Of a DNA stretch of 64,000 nucleotides, positions 35,791 through 46,609 are shown piece by piece; positions within the stretch are counted from its first letter, which is position 1; every line of letters starts with the position of its first letter. This stretch comes from Thiococcus pfennigii (GTDB taxonomy: Bacteria; Pseudomonadota; Gammaproteobacteria; Chromatiales; Chromatiaceae). The translations under genes were made by a program, and so were the position numbers. The stretch covers positions 62,001-126,000 of the forward strand of contig NZ_NRRW01000001.1 in the NCBI RefSeq assembly GCF_016583835.1. The letters are read 5' to 3'. The notes below the pieces were generated by a model. The model worked only from the letters and a program-made list of their open reading frames with translations, had not been told where the DNA came from and searched no databases.

Positions 35791-36327
35791 TCACCACATC
35801 AGGTCGTCCGGCACCTTGAACTCGGCGTAGTCATCATCCCCGCCGGTGTCGGCGCCCGGCTTGTTGAAGACGACGATCCGCTCCGGTTGGCGCGCCGCGA
35901 CCCGCTCGGCGACGGCGGCCGGGATGAGTTCGTAGAAGGTATCCTGACGCACGATCGCCAGGGTTCCGGCCACGACCTGCTGCTGCTGCTCGCGCCGCAG
36001 GTAGAGGCGCTTCAGCGTCGTGCCGTCGGTGAAGTTGAAGGCCACCTCGCCACCGTCGCGAGACAGGCGGTGGGCATGGATCAACTCACGCAGTTCGTTG
36101 TCGAGCGCCCGACGCTGCGCCGCCTCCTGGCGTTGGCGGTTGAGTTCGCGGTCGCGTCGGGCCTTCTCGGCCTGGGCCTGGCGCGCCTGCTCCCGCGCCG
36201 GGTCGGCGCCGGCCGCCCGTTTCGGGGCCGCCTTGACCTTCTTGCGCTTGTCGCTTCGCGCCTGCTTGAGCTTCTGCTCGTCGACCAGGCCGGCCTTGAG
36301 TAGTTGTTCCTGGAGGGAATTGCCCAC
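35791..36327 (-). CDS. DUF2058 protein, YaiL-like
   Basis: A 178-residue protein; E. coli YaiL has 179. It has the family's start (GNSLQEQLLKAGLVDEQKLK), a highly charged Lys/Arg/Gln/Glu-rich helical middle (QAQAEKARRDRELNRQRQEA) and a C-terminal domain (YLRREQQQQVVAGTLAIVRQ, FYELIPAAVAERVAARQPER). The GTG at 36327 with GGAG eight bases upstream gives the family length; an ATG ten codons further up is possible. Function unknown. It is the first gene of the run leading to lysS, 32 bases before the NYN gene. Confidence 0.85.
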   Translation of the reverse strand: MGNSLQEQLLKAGLVDEQKLKQARSDKRKKVKAAPKRAAGADPAREQARQAQAEKARRDRELNRQRQEAAQRRALDNELRELIHAHRLSRDGGEVAFNFTDGTTLKRLYLRREQQQQVVAGTLAIVRQDTFYELIPAAVAERVAARQPERIVVFNKPGADTGGDDDYAEFKVPDDLMW

Positions 36328-36718
36328 CTGAAGATCTCCATGATGGCGCCCCGTCATCGATCCGCCCGCCCCGAGCGACTTCGCATCCGCGGGCGATCCG
36401 GACGCAACACGGAGGACCGGGGCCTCGGCCGGCAAGGATGGAACAGCCGCCCGCGCAAGGCAAGAGGGCCGACCAGCGGCCGCACTGCCGGTGTCCCAAC
36501 TCGGGCTGGGAGTTTAGAATCGGCGCTGCTTCGTCCGACCTGGACGCGGCGGACCGTCGTTGACCGCGGCCAGAGTTTCGTCTCGTCAGCCGGTCGCGAG
36601 CGATCCGCACCCCCGTCAGGGAGAGACTGCACTGCCGATCGAGCCGGCCTATCCGCCCGAGCGGCGAACCACGGCTTGCCGTGCCTCAATCCAACACCGT
36701 CGATCCAGGAGATGACAG
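36328..36718. other. Divergent intergenic region, skp side
   Basis: No gene is seen in these 391 bases. TAGAAT at 36515-36520 is a candidate -10 for skp, which would give a leader of about 195 bases. No recognised riboswitch or repeat. Confidence 0.45.
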
Positions 36719-37240
36719 ATGACTCATCGTGCCGCCCTGCTCGCCCTCCTGCCCTGTCTCGCCTTTGCCGCGCCGGGCCTCGCGGCACCGGACGCCACGG
36801 TCGGCTATGTCGACATGCAGAAGGTCCTCGAGCAGAGCCAGCTCGGCCAGCGCGCGCAGCAACGCCTCGAGAAGGAGTTCGGCCCGCAACGCGCCGAGAT
36901 CGCCAAAGAGGAAAACGCCATCCGCCAGCTCAAAGACGCCTTCGACCGCGACCAGCCACTGATGAGCAAGGAGCAGATCGCCAAGCGAGAGCAGGAGCTC
37001 AAGGCGCGGCTCCAGGCGCTTCAGAAGGAGGCGGCGACCTTTCAGGAGAGGCTGATGATCGAGCAACAGAAGATCTCTCAGGAGATCATCGGCCCGGCCG
37101 TCAAGGCCGTCGAGAAGGTCGCCAGTGCGCAGAAGATCTCGGCGGTCTTCGAGCGCAGCCGCGCCGGGCTGCTCTACATCGATGACGACCTCGAACTCAC
37201 CGATGCGGTCCTCGAGCAGCTCGACGCCGACACACGATGA
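36719..37240 (+). CDS. skp: Periplasmic chaperone Skp/OmpH
   Basis: A 173-residue exported chaperone that holds unfolded outer-membrane proteins in the periplasm as a trimer. The signal peptide (ALLALLPCLAFAAPGLA) is followed by the family opening VGYVDMQKVLEQSQLGQRAQ and a long charged coiled-coil tentacle (about residues 45-125; KEENAIRQLKDAFDRDQPLM). The C-terminal strand YIDDDLELTDAVLEQLD closes the trimer base. AGGAG lies six to ten bases before the ATG. bamA and lpxD, its usual partners, are not adjacent. Confidence 0.88.
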   Translation: MTHRAALLALLPCLAFAAPGLAAPDATVGYVDMQKVLEQSQLGQRAQQRLEKEFGPQRAEIAKEENAIRQLKDAFDRDQPLMSKEQIAKREQELKARLQALQKEAATFQERLMIEQQKISQEIIGPAVKAVEKVASAQKISAVFERSRAGLLYIDDDLELTDAVLEQLDADTR

Positions 37241-37351
37241 CGGACCCGATTCTCCCCGTCTGATCTCGCCGGTCGCAACGGACCACCTCCGACCGCCCGC
37301 GGGGCCGCGCGAGGCCCCGTCCGGGCGACGGCAAGGCGCTTCACCGCAAGG

Positions 37352-37382
37352 TTGCGAGCCTTAGGAAGCGATGGGTTAGAAT
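37352..37382 (+). promoter_or_regulatory. Candidate promoter of the YdcH-like gene
   Basis: TTGCGA (37352-37357) and TAGAAT (37377-37382) are separated by 19 bases, slightly long. They lie 92 bases before the ATG at 37474. Confidence 0.35.
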
Positions 37383-37473
37383 GCCGAAACCTCTCCCGAG
37401 AGGACGTGACAGCCATCTAGACACCACGAGGCAGCGAGAGACCTCGGCCTTTTTCGATGAGGATCGAATACAG

Positions 37474-37710
37474 ATGCTTGGTGAATCCCACGACCTGTTG
37501 CACGAGTTCCCGGAGCTCGAGGGCAAGATCGCCACGATGCGTGCCTCCGACGAGGAGTTCGCCCGGATCATGGACCAGTACGATGATCTCGACGCCCGCG
37601 TGCGCTCCCTCGAAGAGCTCGGCGTGCCTGTGGCGGATGAGACCATCGAGGAACTGAAGAAGGAACGGCTCCTCCTGAAGGACCGCTTGTACAGCTTCCT
37701 GCGCGGCTGA
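37474..37710 (+). CDS. YdcH-like DUF465 protein
   Basis: A 78-residue all-helical protein of the YdcH/DUF465 family. [20 protein letters not shown] is the typical start, [15 protein letters not shown] the middle, and [18 protein letters not shown] the family's characteristic end. A GAGGAT site lies about ten bases upstream of the ATG at 37474. The frame is open further upstream but the extension has no resemblance to the family. Role unknown. Confidence 0.85.
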   Translation: MLGESHDLLHEFPELEGKIATMRASDEEFARIMDQYDDLDARVRSLEELGVPVADETIEELKKERLLLKDRLYSFLRG

Positions 37711-37825
37711 GGCCGGACCCTCACCACCACAGCCGCGGGCCATCGGGACCGCGCGGGGCATCCGCTTCGACCGCTCGCCGTCCCGACCCACCCCCGTACC
37801 AAGCGCCACATCGAGAGCCGAAATC

Positions 37826-38467
37826 TTGCTGTACCGCATCGTTCCCGTGACCGCCTTCGAGCAGAACTGCACGTTGCTCTGGTGCCCCGAAACCCGGGAG
37901 GCGGCCATCGTCGACCCCGGCGGCGACCCGGACCGCATCCGCCAGGCGATCGCCGAGGAGCGCATCATCGCGACTCAGGTCTTGCTGACCCACGGCCATA
38001 TCGACCACGTCGGAGCCGCGGCGCCCCTCGCCGCGTCGCTCGGAGTCCCGATCCTCGGGCCGCACCACGACGACGCCTTCCTGCTCGACACGCTACCGCT
38101 GCAGGGCCGCATGTTCGGACTGCCCGAGATGCCGTCCTTCAACCCGGAACGCTGGCTCGCCGACGGCGATACGCTGGCCGTCGGCCGGCAGACCCTCTCG
38201 GTCGTCCACTGCCCGGGCCACACCCCGGGTCATGTCGTCTTCATCGACCTGGCCGCGCGCCTCGCCCAGGTCGGCGACGTCCTGTTTGCCGGTTCGATCG
38301 GTCGCACCGACTTCCCCCGCGGCGATCATCGGGCCCTGATCCAGTCGATTCGCGGCCGCCTCTTTCCGCTCGGCGACGACATCCGCTTCATCCCGGGTCA
38401 TGGGCCCATGTCGACCTTCGGCGAGGAGCGACACACCAACCCATTCGTCGGCGCCCGGGAGGATTGA
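37826..38467 (+). CDS. Metallo-beta-lactamase-fold hydrolase (YcbL/glyoxalase II-like)
   Basis: A 213-residue hydrolase with the full binuclear metal site: [11 protein letters not shown] (HxHxDH), a histidine in [14 protein letters not shown], the aspartate in [17 protein letters not shown], and [14 protein letters not shown]. Length and the GRTDFPRGD block place it with YcbL-type short glyoxalase II proteins, which may act on S-lactoylglutathione or related thioesters. Translation seems to start at TTG 37826; no ATG is near, so the start is less sure. Confidence 0.87.
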   Translation: MLYRIVPVTAFEQNCTLLWCPETREAAIVDPGGDPDRIRQAIAEERIIATQVLLTHGHIDHVGAAAPLAASLGVPILGPHHDDAFLLDTLPLQGRMFGLPEMPSFNPERWLADGDTLAVGRQTLSVVHCPGHTPGHVVFIDLAARLAQVGDVLFAGSIGRTDFPRGDHRALIQSIRGRLFPLGDDIRFIPGHGPMSTFGEERHTNPFVGARED

Positions 38468-38613
38468 CGGGCGCCGCGCATGGCCCGGCCCCGGCGGCGA
38501 AGACCGCCCGCCGTCCACCGACCGCGCCCGACGACGGCCCACCGGGGCCTGTGCTCACCTCGGGTCTCGGTTACCATAGCCCAGTTTCGAGACGCCGAGG
38601 TCGATAGAGACTT

Positions 38614-41481
38614 ATGATCTTCAAGCGCTTTCTGAAGACCAAGCCGTCCGGCGGCCCCACCGCCGACGACCAGGCGCTGCTGACCCGCACCGCCCGCGAG
38701 GGTGACGACGTCACGGCCCGCCGCGACGCCTGCCGACGCCTCACGAGCCTGCGTGATCTGCGCGAGATCGCCGCTGCCGACTCGGATCCCGGCGTGCGCG
38801 ACATCGCCCGGGCGCGGCTTCGCAACCTGATCTGCGGCGCCGACGAACCGCGCCTGCCGCTCGCCGAGCGCATCCACGAGGCCGCCGTCACGAGCGACGC
38901 CGGACTCCTCGAGGCGATCGCCACCACCGCCCACGAGGGCGAACTGCGCCGCTCGGCGATCGACCGGATCGGCAGCCCGGCGACCCTCACCGCCTGCGCC
39001 CTGCGCGACCCCCTCGCCTCGAACCGCCGCGCCGCCATCGAGCGCCTTGCCGACAAGTCGGCCCTGGAGCAGATCACCCGCCAGATCGGCAAGAAGGACA
39101 AGCGCGTCTATCGACTCGCCCGCGAGAAGCTGCGGGCGATCGCCGAACAGGAGTCGCTGCCGCTGAAGATCCGCGGCCAGTGCCTCGAGCTCTGCGAGCG
39201 GATCGAGCGTCTCGGCCGACATGGCACATGGGAGCAGGACCGTGGCCTGCTCGATTGCATCGAGCGCGACTGGGCGCACCTCGGACCGCGCGCGGACGGA
39301 GATCTGCGCGAGCGCTACGACGCGGCGCGCGCGCGCTTCCTCGCCGACTACGCCGGCTACCGCGAAAGCCAGGCCCAACAACTCGCCGAGGCGCGGCGTC
39401 TGGATGAGCGGCGCGCCGCGCTGCGTGCGCTGCTCGAGGACCTGGGCGCGGCGCGCGACAGCGACGACGACGCCGCCCTCGAGGCGTTGCGCACCCGGGC
39501 CGAGGGGCTGCGCGCCGACTCGGCCGCGGCCCTGCCTGACACTGAGCGGGCCGACTTCGAGCGGCAGCTCGACGGGGCCTTGGCGGCCCTCGCCCGCCAT
39601 CAGGAGCAGCGCACCGAACGGCGTCGCCGCCAGGGGCGGGCCGCGACCCTGCACGCCCGGATCGCCGAAGCGCTCGACCAGAACCAGCCCCTGGATCTGA
39701 CCAAGAGCCGCCCCCTGCTCAACGAGGGCCAGGCCCTGCTCGGGGAGGGGATCCTCGCCGCCGGCCAGGCCCAGGCCCTCGGCGAAGATCTGACCAACCT
39801 CGCCCAACGGCTCGAGAAGCAGCGCCACCAGGCCGAGCAGCGCCTCGCCCAGGTGCCGGGCAAGCTCGAGGCCCTCGCCGCCGCGCTGGCCGACGGCGAA
39901 CTCAAGCGCGCCGAGCCGCTACTCCAGAGCCTACGGGCCAGCATCGATCTGGCCCAGGCGAGCGGGCTGCCGCGCAAGGCCTACGCCGAGGCCCAGCGCC
40001 AGGTCCAGCAGGCCGCCCCGCGGATCAAGGAGCTCCAGGGCTGGCGCCGCTGGGGCAGCGAGCAACAGCGCGCCGCCCTCTGCCAGGCGATCGACGAGCT
40101 GGCCGCAAGCGATGCCCCACCCGAGACGCTGGCGCCGCAGCTGCGCGACATCCAACGCGCCTGGAAGGCCCTCGACCAGACCGGCTCGCCGGCCGACCAG
40201 GGACGCTGGGAACGCTTCCACGCCGCCGCCGAACAGGTCTACGAACGCTGCCGGCCGTACTTGGAGCAGCAGGCCGCCGAACGCGAGGCCAACCGCCTCG
40301 CCCGCGAGCAGCTCTGCGCCGAGCTCGAACGCTTCCTCGCCGAGGTCGACTGGGAGCGGATGGATTGGAAGAAGGCCGTCAAGGCCGCGCGCGAGATGCG
40401 CCGCGGCTGGGCCGAGATCGGCCCGGTCGAGGGCCGTCACCGCAAGGGCCTGGAACGGCGCTTCCGCAATACGATCAAGCAGCTCGACCGCCGCCTCGAG
40501 GCCGAACGCACGCGCAACCGTCGCGATCGCGAGGGGCTGATCGCCGAGGTCGAGGCCCTCGTGGAGCACCCTGACCTCGAACAGGCCATCGAGGCGGTCA
40601 AGGCCTGCCAACGCCGCTGGCAGACGACGGTCGCCGGGCGCAAGTCCGAGGAGAACGCCCTGTGGCGACGCTTCCGCAGCGCCTGCGACGCCGTCTTCGA
40701 GCGCCGCCGCGCCCAATACGAGGCGCGCGAGAGCGAACTGCACGACAACCTGGCCGTGCGCACCGCCCTCTGCGACGAGGCCCAGGCCCTCGCCGAGGCC
40801 GAGGCGACCCCGACCGAGATCGAGGCCGCCCTGCGGGATCTCGAGGGGCGCTGGCGCGAAGCGGCGGCGCTACCCATCCCGCGCGCCGCCGCCCAGGATC
40901 TCGAGCGGCGCTGGCGGGCGACCCATCACCAGGCCCTCGCCCATGCCCGCGAGCGCCGTGCCGCGGCGCGGCGCGCGAGTCTCGAGCTGCTCGCCCGCCA
41001 GGCGGAACTCTGCACCAAGGTCGAGCAGGCCCTGCTCGCCGAGGATGCGACCCGACTCGACCTGACCTCGGTCAAGGCCGAGTGGTCGGCACTGCCACGC
41101 CAGGAGGAGGCGCTCCAGACCGCGATCGGTGCCCGCTTCGCGACCGCCCTCGCCCTCCTCGAACGCGGCGAGCCGATGCCGGCCGAGCTCCTCGACGAAA
41201 ACCATCGCGAGCGCGAGGGGCTCTGCCTGCAACTGGAGATCCTGGCGCAGGTCGAATCGCCCGCCGAGCTTGCCGAGGAGCGCCTCGCCTTCCAGGTCTC
41301 GCGGCTGACCGAACGGATGGCGGCCGGCGAGAAGGACCCCCTGGCGAACGCCGCGGGCCTGCTCTCGAAGTGGTACCTGTGCGGGCCGTTTCCGTCCGCG
41401 CCGCGCCTGGAAGAGCGCTTCGCGCAGGCGCGCGCCGCCCTGGCGCGCGGCGCACGGACCGACGCCGTGGAGGCCGCTTGA
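38614..41481 (+). CDS. Large DUF349 repeat protein
   Basis: A 955-residue, very charged, almost wholly alpha-helical protein. Residues 1-200 form HEAT-like helices (LRDLREIAAADSDPGVRDIA; RRSAIDRIGSPATLTACALR). The rest carries repeated DUF349 units with the conserved tryptophan-bearing helix (MRRGWAEIGPVEGRHRKGLE, KACQRRWQTTVAGRKSEENA, LRDIQRAWKALDQTG). There is no signal peptide. Function unknown; the helix-rich repeats suggest a scaffold or nucleic-acid-binding role. The divergent-looking GC-rich codon use matches its neighbours. Confidence 0.85.
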   Translation: MIFKRFLKTKPSGGPTADDQALLTRTAREGDDVTARRDACRRLTSLRDLREIAAADSDPGVRDIARARLRNLICGADEPRLPLAERIHEAAVTSDAGLLEAIATTAHEGELRRSAIDRIGSPATLTACALRDPLASNRRAAIERLADKSALEQITRQIGKKDKRVYRLAREKLRAIAEQESLPLKIRGQCLELCERIERLGRHGTWEQDRGLLDCIERDWAHLGPRADGDLRERYDAARARFLADYAGYRESQAQQLAEARRLDERRAALRALLEDLGAARDSDDDAALEALRTRAEGLRADSAAALPDTERADFERQLDGALAALARHQEQRTERRRRQGRAATLHARIAEALDQNQPLDLTKSRPLLNEGQALLGEGILAAGQAQALGEDLTNLAQRLEKQRHQAEQRLAQVPGKLEALAAALADGELKRAEPLLQSLRASIDLAQASGLPRKAYAEAQRQVQQAAPRIKELQGWRRWGSEQQRAALCQAIDELAASDAPPETLAPQLRDIQRAWKALDQTGSPADQGRWERFHAAAEQVYERCRPYLEQQAAEREANRLAREQLCAELERFLAEVDWERMDWKKAVKAAREMRRGWAEIGPVEGRHRKGLERRFRNTIKQLDRRLEAERTRNRRDREGLIAEVEALVEHPDLEQAIEAVKACQRRWQTTVAGRKSEENALWRRFRSACDAVFERRRAQYEARESELHDNLAVRTALCDEAQALAEAEATPTEIEAALRDLEGRWREAAALPIPRAAAQDLERRWRATHHQALAHARERRAAARRASLELLARQAELCTKVEQALLAEDATRLDLTSVKAEWSALPRQEEALQTAIGARFATALALLERGEPMPAELLDENHREREGLCLQLEILAQVESPAELAEERLAFQVSRLTERMAAGEKDPLANAAGLLSKWYLCGPFPSAPRLEERFAQARAALARGARTDAVEAA

Positions 41482-41503
41482 ACCGCCCGGCTGCGTGTGC
41501 CGC

Positions 41504-41980
41504 TCAGCGCGGCCCGGCCTCCAGGTGGACGCAGAGCAGGTCGCAGGTCTGGGCGCGCAGCACCGCCTTCGACGTCGACGGAGCGAGCAACGCATGCAAC
41601 CCGTGACGCCCCTTGTTGCCGACGACGATCAGGTCCGCGCCGAGGTCGGCGGCCGTCTCGTCGATCATGTAACCGGTCGTGCCGATCTTGATCAGGCGAT
41701 CGGCCGGCGGCACGCCGAGGCGCTCGCCGAGGGCGTCGATCTGGGCGCGCGCGACCTCGAGCAATTCCCCCTCGAGCTCCAGCCCCTCGGGGAGGATCGC
41801 CTCGCCCGAGTAGGACATGGGCATGTACTCGATCGCCGGCGGCACGCTCTCGACGATGTGCAACAGCGTCAGGCGCGCGCCGAGGTCCTCGCGCAACCGT
41901 TCGGCGCGGGCGATGACCGGCTCGCTCTCGGGGGCGAAGTCGACGGCCAGCAACAGATGCCGATAGATCGATTCGGACAT
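41504..41980 (-). CDS. Universal stress protein (UspA family)
   Basis: A 158-residue single-domain Usp. It has the start YRHLLLAVDFAPESEPVIAR, the strand LTLLHIVESVPPAIEY and the ATP-binding-type tail DLIVVGNKGRHGLHALLAPS (a variant of G-2x-G-9x-G-S), so it may bind ATP. GAGGTGATC precedes the ATG at 41980. It is convergent with the DUF349 gene and divergent from pycA. Confidence 0.92.
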   Translation of the reverse strand: MSESIYRHLLLAVDFAPESEPVIARAERLREDLGARLTLLHIVESVPPAIEYMPMSYSGEAILPEGLELEGELLEVARAQIDALGERLGVPPADRLIKIGTTGYMIDETAADLGADLIVVGNKGRHGLHALLAPSTSKAVLRAQTCDLLCVHLEAGPR

Positions 41981-42257
41981 GATCACCTCGCTCGGGGTCG
42001 TCGGATGCCGGCGCACCCGACCGCCGGTCGACACACCCGACCGCACCTGGCGCCGGGCACCAAGGAAACCATCGCCTTTCATCATAGACCGATGGCGAGG
42101 GGGCCGCGAGCGGTCCGTGCCGGGCTTTCCCATCCCTTCGCCATTCGCTATATTGCATCGCAACATCCGCAGAGGCCGGCGGCCGACGGGCACCGGGCTT
42201 TTCCCCTCGCCGCCCGCAGCCCGGGCGGCGGGCCTTCTGCCGCGAAGAGACGCCAGC

Positions 42258-43679
<1,422 letters not shown>

Positions 43680-43695
43680 ACCGAGATCGACGAAG

Positions 43696-45531
43696 ATGCC
43701 AAAGGTCCACATCACCGAGGTCGTCCTGCGCGACGCCCACCAGTCCCTCCTCGCCACCCGGATGCGCCTGGCCGACATGCTTCCGATCTGTCCCAAGCTC
43801 GACGCGATCGGCTACTGGTCGCTGGAGTGCTGGGGCGGGGCCACCTTCGATGCCTGCCTGCGATTCTTGAAGGAGGACCCCTGGGAGCGCCTGCGCCTAC
43901 TGCGCGAGGCCCTGCCCAACACCCGCCTCCAGATGCTGCTGCGCGGCCAGAACCTGCTCGGCTATCGCCACTACTCCGACGACGTCGTGCGGGCCTTCGT
44001 CAAACGCTCGGCGGCCAACGGCATGGACGTCTTCCGCATCTTCGACGCCCTCAACGACCTGCGCAATCTGGTCACCGCGATCGAGGCGACGAAGGCCGCC
44101 GGCAAGCACGCCCAGGGCACCATCTGCTACACCGTGAGCCCGGTCCACGACGCCGCCGGTTACGTGAAGATGGGCCGCGAACTGGCCGCGATGGGCTGCG
44201 ACTCGATCGCGATCAAGGACATGGCCGGGCTGCTCACGCCCTATGCCGCGAGCGAGTTGGTCAAGGCGCTCAAGGATGCCGTCGACCTGCCGCTGCACCT
44301 GCATTCGCACGCCACGGCCGGGCTCGCCGAGATGTGCCACCTCAAGGCGATCGAGGCCGGCTGCGAACACATCGACACCGCCGTCTCGTCGATGGCGGGA
44401 GGCACCTCGCACTCCCCGACCGAGAGCCTGGTCGCGGCCCTGCGTGGCACCCCGTACGACACCGGCCTGGATCTGGAGAAGATCCAGGAGATCGGCATCT
44501 ACTTCTACCAGATCCGCAAGCGCTATCACCAGTTCGAGAGCGAGTTCACCGGCGTGGATACCCGCGTCCAGGTCAATCAGGTCCCGGGCGGTATGATCTC
44601 GAACCTCGCCCACCAGCTGAAGGAGCAGAACGCGCTCGACCGCATGGAGGAGGTCCTGACCGAGATCCCGGCGGTGCGCGCCGACCTCGGCTACCCGCCG
44701 TTAGTCACCCCGACCTCGCAGATCGTCGGCACCCAGGCCGTCCTCAACGTGTTGACAGGAAAGCGCTATCAGACCATCACGAACGAGGTCAAGCGCTACC
44801 TCCAGGGCGGCTACGGCCGAGCCCCGGCCCCCGTAGATGCAGGTCTCCAGCGCCAAGCGATCGGTAACGAGGAGCCGATCGAATGCCGCCCGGCCGATCT
44901 CCTGAAGGCCGAGATGGACAAGCTCACCGCCGACATCGGCACCTTGGCGAACAGCGACGAGGACGTCCTGACCTACGCGATGTTCCCCGAGATCGGCCGC
45001 TCGTTCCTCGAGCACCGCGCCGCCGGCACCCTGGAGCCCGAGCCGCTGGAGCCCCCGCCGTCGGGCGCCGTCGACGACACCCGCACGGCCCCGACCGAGT
45101 TCAATATCGCGATCCATGGCGAGACCTATCACGTCAAGGTCACCGGCACCGGCCACAAGGAGCAGTCCGAGCGCCACTTCTATCTCGCGATCGACGGGAT
45201 CCCCGAAGAGGTCGTCGTCGAGACCCTCGACGAATTGGTGCTGACCGGCGGCGCGAGCGGTGCGGTCCAGCAGAAGGACGACAACCGCAAGCGGCCGAAG
45301 CCGACGAAGGAGGGGCACGTCACGACCTCGATGCCCGGCAGCATCGTCGAGGTCTTGGTCGCCGAGGACGACCAGGTCGAGGCCGGCCAGCCGCTCCTGA
45401 TCACCGAGGCGATGAAGATGGAGACCGAGATCCAGGCGCCGATCGGTGGCCGGATCACCGGCGTATTCGTCGTCAAGGGCGATGCGGTCAACCCCGACGA
45501 GGTCCTGGTCGAGATCACCCCGGAGGCCTGA
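43696..45531 (+). CDS. pycB: Pyruvate carboxylase subunit B / oxaloacetate decarboxylase alpha-like
   Basis: A 611-residue carboxyltransferase and biotin-carrier subunit that moves the carboxyl group to pyruvate, giving oxaloacetate. The HMGL-like barrel opens VHITEVVLRDAHQSLLATRM, with the metal/lysine site in CDSIAIKDMAGLLTPYAA and HLHSHATAGLAEM. The conserved PYC/OADA domain follows (YQTITNEVKRYLQGGYG). A C-terminal biotinyl domain has the target lysine K574 in ITEAMKMETEI. Oxaloacetate decarboxylase beta and gamma subunits are absent nearby and pycA is adjacent, so anaplerotic carboxylation is the likely job. Confidence 0.93.
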   Translation: MPKVHITEVVLRDAHQSLLATRMRLADMLPICPKLDAIGYWSLECWGGATFDACLRFLKEDPWERLRLLREALPNTRLQMLLRGQNLLGYRHYSDDVVRAFVKRSAANGMDVFRIFDALNDLRNLVTAIEATKAAGKHAQGTICYTVSPVHDAAGYVKMGRELAAMGCDSIAIKDMAGLLTPYAASELVKALKDAVDLPLHLHSHATAGLAEMCHLKAIEAGCEHIDTAVSSMAGGTSHSPTESLVAALRGTPYDTGLDLEKIQEIGIYFYQIRKRYHQFESEFTGVDTRVQVNQVPGGMISNLAHQLKEQNALDRMEEVLTEIPAVRADLGYPPLVTPTSQIVGTQAVLNVLTGKRYQTITNEVKRYLQGGYGRAPAPVDAGLQRQAIGNEEPIECRPADLLKAEMDKLTADIGTLANSDEDVLTYAMFPEIGRSFLEHRAAGTLEPEPLEPPPSGAVDDTRTAPTEFNIAIHGETYHVKVTGTGHKEQSERHFYLAIDGIPEEVVVETLDELVLTGGASGAVQQKDDNRKRPKPTKEGHVTTSMPGSIVEVLVAEDDQVEAGQPLLITEAMKMETEIQAPIGGRITGVFVVKGDAVNPDEVLVEITPEA

Positions 45532-45581
45532 CGGCCCCCAACACCCCGGCGGGGCCGGACCGGCCCGCCGCGGGGCACCCG

Positions 45582-45917
45582 TCACCAGGGTCGGTAGCTC
45601 AACCCCGGAATCTGGTCCTGCTCGAAGCGCCCCGGCAGGGCCGCGAGCAGCTCGTTCAACTCGCCGAGCGACATATGACGCCCGTAGGAGGCCTTGGCCG
45701 CATCGAGCGGGATCTCGACCCAATAGCGCTCTCCCCCGGGCTCCCGGAGGATCTGGAGGACCTGGTCCTCCGCATCGAGGATGCCGAGATAGTCATCCTC
45801 CGATTGCAGGCGCGGCACCAACCGCTCACGGATCGCGCGGGCGCTCATCTCGACGGCGCTCGCCGAGGAGATCACCTCCTGGGAGCGGGCGAAGTAGTAA
45901 AAGACTCGATAGTGCAT
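45582..45917 (-). CDS. Small protein of unknown function
   Basis: A 111-residue soluble protein (MHYRVFYYFARSQEVISSAS) with alternating strands and helices, and the segment YWVEIPLDAAKASYGRHMSL. It ends GLSYRPW. The AT-rich approach and the ATG at 45917 look credible. It lies 65 bases downstream of the rhodanese gene on the same strand, so they may be co-transcribed. I do not recognise the family. Confidence 0.65.
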   Translation of the reverse strand: MHYRVFYYFARSQEVISSASAVEMSARAIRERLVPRLQSEDDYLGILDAEDQVLQILREPGGERYWVEIPLDAAKASYGRHMSLGELNELLAALPGRFEQDQIPGLSYRPW

Positions 45918-45982
45918 CGACCATACCTGTCGCCGCCCGAAGGCGACGCCCTTGGTTCGCCCTGCCCTGCGCGGGCGGGCGA

Positions 45983-46354
45983 CTAACCCCCCCGCGCCAC
46001 CGGCAACCCGGCCTGCTGCCAGGCCAGCATGCCCCCCTCGAGCTGACGCACCGCCGTGAAGCCGTTCAGTTCCAGCAGCCGCACGGCACCGATGCTGCGG
46101 TGGGCCGAACGGCAGATAGCGACGATCGGTCGCCGCGGATCCAGCCCGAGCGACGGCAGACGCCCCTTGAGTTCGGTCACGGGCACGTTCACGGCCCCGT
46201 CGATGCGGTCCTGTCGCCACTCGGCCGGGGTGCGCACATCCAGCAAGAAGGGCGGCTCGGCACCGGCCAACTCGGCGCGCAGCGCCTGCGGCGCCAACTC
46301 GGGCACCGTACCGAAGGGCACCCACCAAAACAGATTCCTGAGCAGACCGCTCAT
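45983..46354 (-). CDS. Single-domain rhodanese
   Basis: A 123-residue rhodanese-like sulfurtransferase. The family blocks are FLLDVRTPAEWRQDRIDGAV, NVPVTELKGRL, and the active-site loop around the cysteine in IVAICRSAHRSIGAVRLLEL, then GFTAVRQLEGGMLAWQQAGL. A hydrophobic N-terminus (LLRNLFWWVPFGTV) could bring it to the membrane. In a sulfur oxidiser it could carry persulfide sulfur; no partner is evident. Confidence 0.9.
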   Translation of the reverse strand: MSGLLRNLFWWVPFGTVPELAPQALRAELAGAEPPFLLDVRTPAEWRQDRIDGAVNVPVTELKGRLPSLGLDPRRPIVAICRSAHRSIGAVRLLELNGFTAVRQLEGGMLAWQQAGLPVARGG

Positions 46355-46609
46355 GCGAGGACTCCCCGTGCAAGACAGACGAACACACCATGCCGGCCGG
46401 CAGAACCGAGCGCCGCGCAGGGTGTGAACGGCAAATGGCCAGTATCATCGCCGCCACCGCCCGCCAAGGCAAGTCAGGCCGGAGACATCCGCAGAAGGTG
46501 CCTGCCTTGCGATCCGGCCGGGGGAGGCGGTGCGTGCGATTCCCACCGACGCATGCCGCCCGCTACAATGCCGCCCCGTCCTCGTCGCCCCGACCCAGAG
46601 GCATCGACC

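Noticed and set aside
43696-45531. Sodium-pumping oxaloacetate decarboxylase alpha subunit
   Set aside because: The domain order fits, but the beta and gamma membrane subunits are absent and a biotin carboxylase gene is 16 bases upstream, so pyruvate carboxylase is favoured.
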